From JBOGUF01 sp050696075 (lineage in GTDB: Bacteria > Chloroflexota > Chloroflexia > Thermomicrobiales > UBA6265): a stretch of DNA of 5,204 bases. The notes beneath the pieces were generated by a model. The model made no database searches. It was given only the letters and a program-made list of their open reading frames with translations, and was not told the DNA's origin. The stretch is taken from contig JBOGUF010000047.1 in the NCBI GenBank assembly GCA_050696075.1, forward strand, positions 1 through 5,204. The letters run 5' to 3'. Shown here piece by piece: positions 1 to 5,140 of the stretch; the stretch's first letter is position 1, and the number at the start of each line of letters is the position of its first letter. A program made the translations under genes and the position numbers.

Positions 1-973
1 CGTCGAGGTCGGCCGGAATGAGATCGTTCTCGCTCATCCAGGCGGCGTAGGCATCCCACCGGTCGGATGTCTGCGTGCCGAAGGGGACGCCGCCGTCGGT
101 CCAGACTGGGATGAGCAGGTCTATCCCCTCCGCCTCGACCTCGCGGTCCACCTCCGGATAGGCAGCGGCCAAGGCATCGAGCGCCGCGGCTGGATCGGAC
201 ACGGCGTGCCCGTAGCCACGTTGAATTGCGCGCAGGAAGGCTGTCACGAGGTCCGGCTGCTCCGTGACCGTCTCCTCGCTCGCCGTCATCACCAGCTCGT
301 AGTAATCGGGCACCCCCCATTCCTCCACCCGGAGAATATCGACGGGATACCCTTCACGCTCGGCCAGGATCGTTTCGTGCGTCCAGTAGGCGCCCATCAC
401 CGCGTCGACGCGGCCGGAGATGGTGGCCGGCACGAGGTCGAAGCCGACGTTGACCAGCTCGACGTCATCAAGGCTCGCGCCGTCCTGGGCGAGCATCGTC
501 GCCAGGAACGCCTCCTGGCTGGGGATGCCGGGGTAGCCGACCGTCCTGCCCGCCAAATCGGCCGGACGGGCGATGCCCTGCTCCTCGGTGGCCATGACGC
601 AGAGCAGCGGGTGTTGGACGAGGGCGGCGACGGCGACGACCGGCACGCCCTGGGCGCGGGCGAGCAACACGTCGGTCTGATACGAGATGCCGAAGGCGTC
701 TTGGCCCGCGCCGACGGTTTGGAGCACGGTCGTCGGGTCGGCGGGTGTGTACGGCTCGACCTCCAGTCCCTCCTCGGCAAAGTCGTTGCGTTCCCGCGCC
801 AGGTAGAGCCCGGCGTGGTTGGCGTTGGGATACCAATCGAGGGCGACGCTGACCTCGACCGGCTCATCGTCCTGCGCCCGCACCGGGCGCATCCCGGAGA
901 GTCCCCCCGCGGCCGTCCCCAGCGCAAGGGCCGCGAACCGTCCAATCGCCATGCGCCGCGTCATCCCGTTCAT
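1..973 (-). CDS. thiY: ThiY-like NMT1/THI5-family ABC substrate-binding protein (thiamin pyrimidine precursor), 3' end cut off by the window
   Basis: Reading the minus strand from ATG 973 gives an open frame of 324 codons with no stop before base 1, so only the last part of the C-terminus is missing; family members are usually about 310-340 residues. Residues 1-34 look like an export signal: a twin arginine (R6-R7 in TRRMAIGRF), a hydrophobic A/L/G stretch, then VRA before Q34. There is no lipobox cysteine. The mature protein opens with LDWYPNANHAGLYLARE (45-61), typical of NMT1/THI5 (SBP) proteins, followed by a FAEEGLEVE segment and DLAGRTVGYPGIPSQEAFL (139-157). Such proteins capture formylaminopyrimidine or HMP outside the membrane for ThiX/ThiZ; those partners would lie left of base 1. 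The TPP riboswitch upstream supports this role strongly. The start is set by AGGAGG at 989-984; GTG 976 (7-nt spacing) is an equally possible start. A related aromatic/sulfonate-type SBP is less likely given the riboswitch. Confidence 0.9.
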   Translation of the reverse strand, partial: MNGMTRRMAIGRFAALALGTAAGGLSGMRPVRAQDDEPVEVSVALDWYPNANHAGLYLARERNDFAEEGLEVEPYTPADPTTVLQTVGAGQDAFGISYQTDVLLARAQGVPVVAVAALVQHPLLCVMATEEQGIARPADLAGRTVGYPGIPSQEAFLATMLAQDGASLDDVELVNVGFDLVPATISGRVDAVMGAYWTHETILAEREGYPVDILRVEEWGVPDYYELVMTASEETVTEQPDLVTAFLRAIQRGYGHAVSDPAAALDALAAAYPEVDREVEAEGIDLLIPVWTDGGVPFGTQTSDRWDAYAAWMSENDLIPADLD

Positions 974-983
974 CACGTCCCAT

Positions 984-989
984 CCTCCT
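984..989 (-). promoter_or_regulatory. Shine-Dalgarno AGGAGG of the thiY-like gene
   Basis: The minus strand reads AGGAGG at 989-984, 10 nt before ATG 973 and 7 nt before GTG 976. An ATG at 983-981 directly after it is out of frame and opens no useful reading frame. The site fixes the N-terminus of the binding protein but does not decide between the adjacent GTG and ATG codons, which differ by one residue. Confidence 0.8.
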
Positions 990-1013
990 GCTGTATTGCA
1001 CAACGCACAACAC

Positions 1014-1045
1014 AAAAACGCACCGCCAAGGATCGGACAGTGCGC
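1014..1045 (-). terminator. Candidate intrinsic terminator, expression platform of the TPP riboswitch
   Basis: On the minus strand GCGCAC (1045-1040) can pair with GTGCGT (1023-1018), and the helix is followed by a run of five T at 1018-1014. The 16-nt loop holds CC (1036-1035) and GG (1027-1026), which could add two pairs. It lies between the riboswitch aptamer and the start codon, where an OFF-type transcription attenuator is expected. The stem is short, so strength is uncertain. The 3' arm can alternatively pair with the 3' strand of aptamer helix P1 (see findings). Confidence 0.5.
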
Positions 1046-1117
1046 TGGGGAGGGGCGTGCGATCATCCCTGCGCGGGCATTACCCCGATCAGGTTCGACG
1101 GTCGGCGGCGGAACGGA

Positions 1118-1138
1118 GGCGTTAGGCGTTAGGCGTTA
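1118..1138 (+). repeat. Heptamer array GGCGTTA x3 (left flank of element A)
   Basis: Three perfect tandem copies of GGCGTTA occupy 1118-1138 and run into GGGGG. The first two bases overlap the 3' strand of riboswitch helix P3a. GTTAGGG at 1135-1141 is the reverse complement of CCCTAAC at 1261-1267 on the other side of element A, so the two arrays can pair in RNA and lengthen P3a. Confidence 0.85.
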
Positions 1139-1154
1139 GGGGGTTTGACAAGCT

Positions 1155-1234
1155 CCGTTATGCCGCGGCGAAGCCGGTCCGTCGTGCCGCCGCCGCGCTT
1201 CGCGCGGGGATGCTTCGATGCCTCAGCATGACGG
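1155..1234 (+). repeat. Palindromic intergenic element, copy A (inside the TPP riboswitch P3a)
   Basis: The right arm ends in GCCTCAGCATGACGG (1220-1234), preceded by GGGGATGCTTCG. The left arm CCGTTATGCCGCGGC (1155-1169) is the degenerate inverse of it (3 of 15 differences from copy B's left arm). From GCGCTTCGCGC to ATGACGG it matches copy B base for base, and both continue after a 3-base difference with GCAGACAGGC. Left of the arm, GTTTG plus about 10 more bases is also shared with copy B. It is shorter than B because of internal loss. It codes for nothing recognisable. Confidence 0.88.
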
Positions 1235-1246
1235 GGTGCAGACAGG

Positions 1247-1267
1247 CCCTATTCCCTAATCCCTAAC
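1247..1267 (+). repeat. Heptamer array CCCTAWY x3 (right flank of element A)
   Basis: Three in-phase heptamers, CCCTATT, CCCTAAT and CCCTAAC, follow GCAGACAGG. They are the inverted-complement type of the GTTAGGG units left of the element. Two bases separate them from the 5' strand of riboswitch helix P3a at 1270-1276. Confidence 0.75.
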
Positions 1268-1338
1268 CTCTCCGTTGGGCCGCCCTCTCAGCCCGGCTCC
1301 CCGAGCTCCCGTGGCGACGCTCTTCGGTTGTCGGCGGC

Positions 1339-1368
1339 AGCGTAATGAGCGAGATCGGGACGTGTCAA
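1339..1368 (-). promoter_or_regulatory. Promoter of the thiY-like transcript
   Basis: The minus strand has a perfect TTGACA -35 (1368-1363), an 18-base spacer and TACGCT (1344-1339) as -10, which keeps TA and the final T of the consensus. Transcription would begin near 1332, about a dozen bases upstream of riboswitch helix P1, so the entire aptamer is in the transcript. The -35 overlaps the left half of the palindrome at 1361-1375. Confidence 0.55.
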
Positions 1369-1375
1369 GGACACG
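1361..1375. promoter_or_regulatory. Palindrome CGTGTCaagGACACG between divergent promoters, candidate operator
   Basis: This is a perfect 6-bp inverted repeat with a 3-bp spacer. Its left half covers most of the minus-strand -35 (1363-1368), and its right half abuts the plus-strand -35 (1376-1381). A dimeric repressor bound here could block both transcription units. No regulator gene is in the window, so the protein is unknown; part of the symmetry comes from two TTGAC hexamers facing away from each other. Confidence 0.4.
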
Positions 1376-1404
1376 TTGACCACCCCGGCGGGCGGCGATA
1401 GACT
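1376..1404 (+). promoter_or_regulatory. Promoter of the family-5 ABC transporter cluster
   Basis: TTGACC (1376-1381), a 17-base spacer and TAGACT (1399-1404) match the sigma70 consensus at 5 of 6 and 4 of 6 positions. The expected start near 1411 leaves a leader of about 60 nt before the start codon at 1472. It is back to back with the thiY-like promoter, with -35 elements only 7 bases apart. Confidence 0.6.
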
Positions 1405-1471
1405 GCCGGCCGGGCCACGGCGACATCGTCGCATCCGCACACGAAGCTATGAAGCATCGAAGGAGGGCGTT

Positions 1472-3016
1472 ATGAGACCGCTTGCTCTGGTGCTCATCGT
1501 CGCGTTGTTCGTTCTCTCATCGGTCGCGCTTCTGGCGCCCGTACCCACCACGGCCCAGGAAACGGGCACGATTCGCATCGGCCTCGACGTCGACGCGGGG
1601 ACGGCCGATCCGCGCCTGGCGCGTGATACGTCGGCTCGCCGCGTGATCGACCTCGTTTTCGACGGGCTGGTCTATCTCGACGCCGAGTTGAACCCGCAAC
1701 CCGCGCTCGCCGAGAGCTGGCAAAACCCCGATCCCACCACCTGGATCTTCACGCTGCGGCAGGGCGTGTCGTTTCATGACGGCGAGGCGCTGACTGCCGA
1801 GGACGTCGTCTATACCTTCGAGACGATTCTCGACGAGACGCTGGCCGCCCCATACCGCGCCCTCTACACGCCGATTCAGAGCGTGACCGCGGGTGATGCC
1901 GGGACGGTCGAGTTCACGCTGAACCAGCCGTACGCGCCCTTCCTCAGCTACATGGACATGGGCATCGTGCCGAAGCACATCGCCGAAGATCCGAACAGCG
2001 ACTTCGCCAACAATCCGGTCGGCACCGGGTCGTTTGCGTTCGTGAGTTGGGAGAAGAACAACCAGATCGAGTTCACCGCCAACCCCGACTATTGGGGCGG
2101 GGCGCCGGCCCTCGCGGCGGTCACCTACTTGATCGTGCCCGACAACACGGTCCGTGCGACCGCCCTCGAAACCGGCGATCTCGACCTGATCCACTCCCCA
2201 CTCTCGCCGCAGGACGTCGAGCGGCTGCAGACGATCGACGATCTCACCGTCCACTCCCAGACGGCGCTCGGGTTCACTCATCTGATCTTCAATACGACCG
2301 ACCCAGTCTTCGGCGACGTCAACGTCCGGCGGGCGATCGCGCATCTGGTCGACAAAGCCACCATCGCCGAGGCGATCTACCAGGGGATGGACACGCCCGG
2401 CAAGTCACCGCTGGTGCCGAACACCTGGTGGTATACGGAGGTAACCGAACAGCCGTTCGATCCCGACGCCGCCGCGACGATCTTCGCCGAGGCGGGTTGG
2501 ACTGACTCGGACGGCGACGGCGTGCTCGACAAGGACGGCCAGCAACTGAGTCTGGTCCTGAAGACACACAGCGAAGACCCGAATCGCATCCAGACGATCG
2601 AATACCTGCAAGCCGTGTTCAGCGAGCACGGGATCGAGACCACCGTCGAGACGGCCGAGTGGCCGACCTTTCGCGACTCAGTCCTCAACCAGGACTTCCA
2701 GATCGCCCTGCTCGGTTGGCTGAGCCTCGTCGACCCCGACCGGGCCATGTTCAACCAGTTTGTCTGTGACGGGGCCAGCAACGACGGCAAGTATTGCAAC
2801 CCGCGGGTCGACGAGTTACTCCAACAAGGCCGGGAGACGGCTGACCCGGCGGTGCGCAAAGACCTCTACGCTGAGGCCGCCCAGCTCGTCGTCGACGAGG
2901 TCGCCTACGTTGTCGTCCTCTACCAGGGCTACATCGTCGCCATGGACAAGGAGATCGCCGGCTTCGAGCCACATCCTTCCGGCAGCTTCCGGTCGCTGTT
3001 GACGACGTCGATCTAG
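1472..3016 (+). CDS. ABC transporter family-5 (peptide/nickel type) substrate-binding protein
   Basis: A 514-residue extracytoplasmic binding protein (SBP_bac_5, as in DppA/OppA/NikA). Residues 1-28 form a signal peptide (MRPL, a long hydrophobic stretch, then TTA|QE); no lipobox cysteine is present, so it is secreted or otherwise held near the membrane. Family features in order: DLVFDGLVYLD (60-70) and NPQPALAESW (74-83), FTLRQGVSFHDGEALTAEDV (93-112), the GTGSFAFVSWEKNNQIEF stretch with NPDYWGG (184-210), NVRRAIAHLVDK (284-295), DSDGDGVLDKDG (345-356, common in this family and resembling a calcium loop), and CNPRVDELL (442-450). Length is normal. ATG 1472 is chosen because AGGAGGG (1461-1467) precedes it and the signal peptide starts there; an upstream TTG at 1376 in frame lies in the -35 box. 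It delivers a ligand to the permeases downstream. The ligand cannot be read from the sequence: di/oligopeptides, nickel chelates and sugars are all served by this family. Confidence 0.95.
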   Translation: MRPLALVLIVALFVLSSVALLAPVPTTAQETGTIRIGLDVDAGTADPRLARDTSARRVIDLVFDGLVYLDAELNPQPALAESWQNPDPTTWIFTLRQGVSFHDGEALTAEDVVYTFETILDETLAAPYRALYTPIQSVTAGDAGTVEFTLNQPYAPFLSYMDMGIVPKHIAEDPNSDFANNPVGTGSFAFVSWEKNNQIEFTANPDYWGGAPALAAVTYLIVPDNTVRATALETGDLDLIHSPLSPQDVERLQTIDDLTVHSQTALGFTHLIFNTTDPVFGDVNVRRAIAHLVDKATIAEAIYQGMDTPGKSPLVPNTWWYTEVTEQPFDPDAAATIFAEAGWTDSDGDGVLDKDGQQLSLVLKTHSEDPNRIQTIEYLQAVFSEHGIETTVETAEWPTFRDSVLNQDFQIALLGWLSLVDPDRAMFNQFVCDGASNDGKYCNPRVDELLQQGRETADPAVRKDLYAEAAQLVVDEVAYVVVLYQGYIVAMDKEIAGFEPHPSGSFRSLLTTSI

Positions 3017-3048
3017 GCGGAAGGCGGAAGGCGGAAGGCGGAAGGCGG
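3016..3048 (+). repeat. Heptamer array GGCGGAA, about 4.7 copies, starting in a stop codon
   Basis: Units of GGCGGAA run from the last base of the TAG stop codon (3014-3016) to 3048. The array separates the binding-protein gene from palindromic element B and has the same 7-nt period as the GGCGTTA arrays elsewhere in the window. Confidence 0.85.
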
Positions 3049-3061
3049 TGTTTGCAACGCT

Positions 3062-3163
3062 CCGTCATGCTGAGGCGAAGCCGAAGCATCCCCCGGCGAA
3101 GCCGCTCTTACGGTGACGCTGATGCGCTTCGCGCGGGGATGCTTCGATGCCTCAGCATGACGG
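3062..3163 (+). repeat. Palindromic intergenic element, copy B (full length foldback)
   Basis: Perfect 15-bp terminal inverted repeats CCGTCATGCTGAGGC (3062-3076) and GCCTCAGCATGACGG (3149-3163) bound a 102-bp element. A second inner pair, CGAAGCATCCCC (3082-3093) and GGGGATGCTTCG (3135-3146), extends the fold. No run of T follows, so it does not look like an intrinsic terminator. The element has no transposase and no convincing coding frame, so it resembles REP/MITE-like intergenic repeats. Lying between a binding-protein gene and its permease genes, a stable hairpin could protect the upstream mRNA and keep the binding protein in excess. Confidence 0.92.
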
Positions 3164-3173
3164 TTTGCAGACA

Positions 3174-3277
3174 GGCGTTAGGCGTTAGGGGAGGCGAGCC
3201 GTGGAGAGTCGGAAGAGCCAACGCTTCCAGGCCGGAGGTAACGATGTCGTCCGTCCTATCGTCTAACGCCTAACGCC
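3174..3277 (+). repeat. Perfect 15-bp inverted repeat made of GGCGTTA heptamers, framing the dppB-like translation start
   Basis: GGCGTTAGGCGTTAG (3174-3188) is the exact reverse complement of CTAACGCCTAACGCC (3263-3277); 74 bases lie between. The right arm ends immediately before ATG 3278. In mRNA the arms could form a helix with a Shine-Dalgarno and a mini-ORF start in its loop. The left arm begins one base inside the GCAGACAGGC tail shared by elements A and B. Confidence 0.8.
3244..3273 (+). CDS. Possible nine-codon leader mini-ORF (MSSVLSSNA) ahead of the first permease
   Basis: GGAGG (3234-3238) lies 5 nt before ATG 3244, the only good Shine-Dalgarno/start pair in the gap. The frame encodes MSSVLSSNA and stops at TAA 3271-3273, four bases before the permease ATG. 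The stop codon is created by the second copy of a TAACGCC heptamer (3264-3277). It may act as a coupling leader by termination and re-initiation, or be the former start of the permease put out of frame by the repeat. Peptide function is not implied. Confidence 0.35.
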   Translation: MSSVLSSNA

Positions 3278-4267
3278 ATGCCGCGCTACATCGGTCACCG
3301 CCTCGTCTTGCTCGTGCCGGTCTTGCTCGGGATCACCATCCTCGTGTTCTTGATTATGCACCTGATTCCCGGCGATCCGGCGCTCGTACTGCTGGGACAG
3401 GATGCCTCGCGGGAAGAGATCGATCGGCTCAACCGGGCGCTCGGGTTGGACCGGCCACTGCCGGTGCAACTCGGGCGCTACGTGGCGCGGGTAGCGCAAG
3501 GGGATCTCGGCGATTCAATTTTCCAGTCGCGTCCAGTCGGTGCGATCGTTTTCGACGCGTTGCCAGCGACGATCGAACTGGCGGTCGCGGCCCTGGCGGT
3601 GGCGGCGCTGATCGGCGTGCCGCTTGGCGTCCTCTCGGCCGTCCGCCAGAACTCGGTCTTTGACTACGGGACGATGGTCTTGGCCCAGCTCGGCGTCTCG
3701 ATGCCGATCTTCTGGCTCGGCATCCTGTTCATCCTCGTCTTCTCGGTCCGCCTGGGTTGGCTGCCCACCTTCGGCCGGGGAGAGCCGCTGCTGGATGCCC
3801 TGGGCGATGCGGTATCCGGGAACGGGACCGGCGCGCTCTGGGAGAGTTTGCGTCATCTCGCCATGCCGGCAGTCGCTCTCGGGTTCACCGCCGCCGCGTT
3901 GATCACACGCATGGTTCGCTCGTCCGTGATCGAGGTATTGGCGCAGGACTACATTCGGACAGCGCGGGCGAAAGGGCTGCGCGAGCAGGAGGTCGTCGTC
4001 CGCCACGCGCTGCGCAACGCGCTGTTGCCGGTGATCACGATCATCGGGCTTCAGTTCGGCGCCCTCCTCGGCGGGGCGGTGATCACGGAGACGGTCTTCG
4101 CCTGGCCGGGTGTTGGACGGCTGGTCGTGACCGCGATCGGTCAGCGCGATTTTCCGCTGGTACAGGGTGCGGTCCTCATCCTTGCCCTCTTGTTCTCGCT
4201 GGTAAACCTTGTGGTCGACCTGCTCTACGCCTGGCTCGATCCCCAGATCAGCTATGGCCGCGACTAG
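3278..4267 (+). CDS. ABC transporter permease, DppB/OppB type
   Basis: A 329-residue inner-membrane permease of the BPD_transp_1 family, normal length for DppB-like proteins. The N-terminus MPRYIGHRLVLLVPVLLGIT leads into TM1 (about 9-30) and the typical HLIPGDPA (28-35). Further segments lie near 98-122, 132-157, 192-212, 251-273 and 294-318. The EAA loop that contacts the ATPase runs from Y225 to P251 (IRTARAKGL... HALRNALLP), followed by the conserved ETVFAWPGVGRL (271-282) and DFPLVQG (291-297). It pairs with the next gene's product to form the channel for the ligand of the upstream binding protein. ATG 3278 is the only usable start: the frame is closed upstream by TAA 3239-3241, and no Shine-Dalgarno stands before it. 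Translation may therefore depend on the mini-ORF ending four bases upstream. The 3' end overlaps the next gene. Confidence 0.96.
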   Translation: MPRYIGHRLVLLVPVLLGITILVFLIMHLIPGDPALVLLGQDASREEIDRLNRALGLDRPLPVQLGRYVARVAQGDLGDSIFQSRPVGAIVFDALPATIELAVAALAVAALIGVPLGVLSAVRQNSVFDYGTMVLAQLGVSMPIFWLGILFILVFSVRLGWLPTFGRGEPLLDALGDAVSGNGTGALWESLRHLAMPAVALGFTAAALITRMVRSSVIEVLAQDYIRTARAKGLREQEVVVRHALRNALLPVITIIGLQFGALLGGAVITETVFAWPGVGRLVVTAIGQRDFPLVQGAVLILALLFSLVNLVVDLLYAWLDPQISYGRD

Positions 4268-5105
4268 GCCGGGGCGACGCCGGTGGCGGCGGGTCCGGCG
4301 GAGCACGTCGACGATGATCGGCGGCGCAATCGTGCTGCTCGTCATCCTCAGCGCACTCTTGGCGCCGGTCGTGGCGCCGGACGATCCGGAAGCGATGGAG
4401 ATGACGCTGCGCCTAGCCGAACCGAGCCGCGACCACGTGATGGGCACTGACCAGTTCGGCCGCGATCTCTTCAGCCGCGTCCTCTACGGGGCACGCATTT
4501 CGCTCACGGTGGCGCTGGTCGCGGTGGGCGTCTCGCTGGTGATCGGCGTCGCCGTCGGGCTCGTCTCGGGGTACTACGGCGGTCTGTTCGACCTCATCGT
4601 GCAGCGGCTGGTCGACATCTTTCTCGCGTTTCCCGTTCTGCTCCTGGCAATTGCCCTCATCGCCGCGCTCGGGTCGAGTCCCCGCAATGTCATCCTCGCC
4701 CTGGGACTGGTCAACTGGACAGCCTACACGAGGGTGGTGCGGGTCGACGTGATGGCGCTCAAGCACCGGGAATTCGTGCAGTCGGCGCGCCTGGTTGGCG
4801 CGTCGGACGCGCGGATTCTCCTTCGCCACATCCTGCCGAGCGTACTCTCGCCGGTGATCGTGCTGGCGACGCTCGGGCTGGGCACGGCGATCGTCGCGGA
4901 ATCGGCGCTGAGCTTTCTGGGACTCGGCGTCCAGCCGCCACGACCAAGTTGGGGATGGACCGTCGCGTTCGGCACGCGCTTCCTGCGCGACGCCCCGCAT
5001 CTGTCGACCTTCCCCGGATTGGCGATCATGATCAGCGTGATGGGATTTAACCTACTCGGCGACGGGCTGCGGGACCTGATGGACCCGCGATCGCGGAGGC
5101 GGTAG
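4254..5105 (+). CDS. ABC transporter permease, DppC/OppC type
   Basis: A 283-residue inner-membrane permease, second half of the channel. An arginine-rich cytoplasmic N-terminus (7-16) precedes TM1 (about 22-41, OppC_N region); then comes the family signature HVMGTDQFGRDLFSRVLYGA (61-80). BPD_transp_1 follows, with the EAA loop at about 171-203 (EFVQSARLVGASDARILL, then RHILPSVLSPVIV), and the typical end FLGLGVQPPRPSWG (221-234) and GFNLLGDGLRDLMDPR (264-279). ATG 4254 lies inside the end of the preceding gene (14-bp overlap, its stop at 4265-4267), which indicates translational coupling; no strong Shine-Dalgarno is seen. An in-frame ATG at 4209 would add 15 residues unlike the family and deepen the overlap, so I did not use it. 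The last codons and stop (SRRR, TAG 5103-5105) lie in a heptamer repeat. No ATPase gene follows within the window. Confidence 0.96.
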   Translation: MAATRPGRRRWRRVRRSTSTMIGGAIVLLVILSALLAPVVAPDDPEAMEMTLRLAEPSRDHVMGTDQFGRDLFSRVLYGARISLTVALVAVGVSLVIGVAVGLVSGYYGGLFDLIVQRLVDIFLAFPVLLLAIALIAALGSSPRNVILALGLVNWTAYTRVVRVDVMALKHREFVQSARLVGASDARILLRHILPSVLSPVIVLATLGLGTAIVAESALSFLGLGVQPPRPSWGWTVAFGTRFLRDAPHLSTFPGLAIMISVMGFNLLGDGLRDLMDPRSRRR

Positions 5106-5128
5106 GCGGTAGGCGGGAGGCGTTAGGC
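5096..5128 (+). repeat. Degenerate heptamer array (GAGGCGG/TAGGCGG/GAGGCGT) spanning a stop codon
   Basis: Seven-base units GAGGCGG, TAGGCGG, TAGGCGG, GAGGCGT and TAGGC run through the final codons, the TAG stop (5103-5105) and the following bases. This is the same period and core (AGGCG) as the other arrays, here partly coding for the last arginines of the permease. Confidence 0.7.
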
Positions 5129-5140
5129 CGCGTTGGCACC

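Larger units (their letters stand above)
1055..1320 (-). ncRNA. TPP riboswitch (THI element) with about 150 nt inserted in the P3a loop
   Basis: All conserved parts are visible on the minus strand. P1: GCGT (1320-1317) with ACGC (1058-1055), plus GC/GC with a bulged C1316. P2: ACGG (1312-1309) with CCGT (1101-1098). P3: GCTCGG (1306-1301), loop GGAG, CCGGGC (1296-1291), running into the invariant CTGAGA (1291-1286). P3a: GGCGG (1284-1280) with CCGCC (1111-1107) and AACGGAG (1276-1270) with CTCCGTT (1118-1112). The second half has GAACCTGATC (1096-1087), then CGGG/CCCG closing GTAATG, then CGCAGGGA. Without the bases inside P3a (1269-1119) the aptamer would be about 115 nt, a normal length. 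TPP binding normally turns the downstream thiamin gene off. The ACGGGAG...CTGAGAGGG layout resembles actinobacterial THI elements. The inserted bases belong to the repeat family described separately. Confidence 0.93.

Noticed and set aside
998..1012. Short direct repeat CACAACG/CACAACA in the thiY leader
   Set aside because: Only two imperfect copies in a low-complexity stretch just after the terminator T-run; no function can be argued from it.
206..1132. Long plus-strand open frame over the thiY-like gene and riboswitch
   Set aside because: The encoded protein is arginine/histidine-rich with no family features, and it runs antisense to a well-supported minus-strand gene and riboswitch; it is a shadow of high GC content.
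1376..1471. In-frame TTG start that would add 32 residues to the family-5 binding protein
   Set aside because: The TTG is part of the -35 box, the added residues are basic and precede a clear signal peptide, and a strong AGGAGGG stands before ATG 1472.
1517..2344. Minus-strand open frame of 275 codons inside the binding-protein gene
   Set aside because: It lies antisense to a clear SBP_bac_5 gene, has charged low-complexity composition and no recognisable domain.
3016..3190. Tandem repeats considered as a CRISPR array
   Set aside because: The units are 7 bp with no spacers of 25-40 bp between longer repeats, and no cas gene is present.
3052..3273. Plus-strand open frame through palindromic element B
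   Set aside because: It consists of translated repeat arms and heptamers with no ribosome binding site at its first ATG. Only its last nine codons, after GGAGG, were kept as a possible mini-ORF.
3515..4447. Minus-strand open frame of 310 codons across the two permease genes
   Set aside because: It is antisense to two conserved permeases, its product is rich in R, D, E and Q without domains, and it spans two genes.
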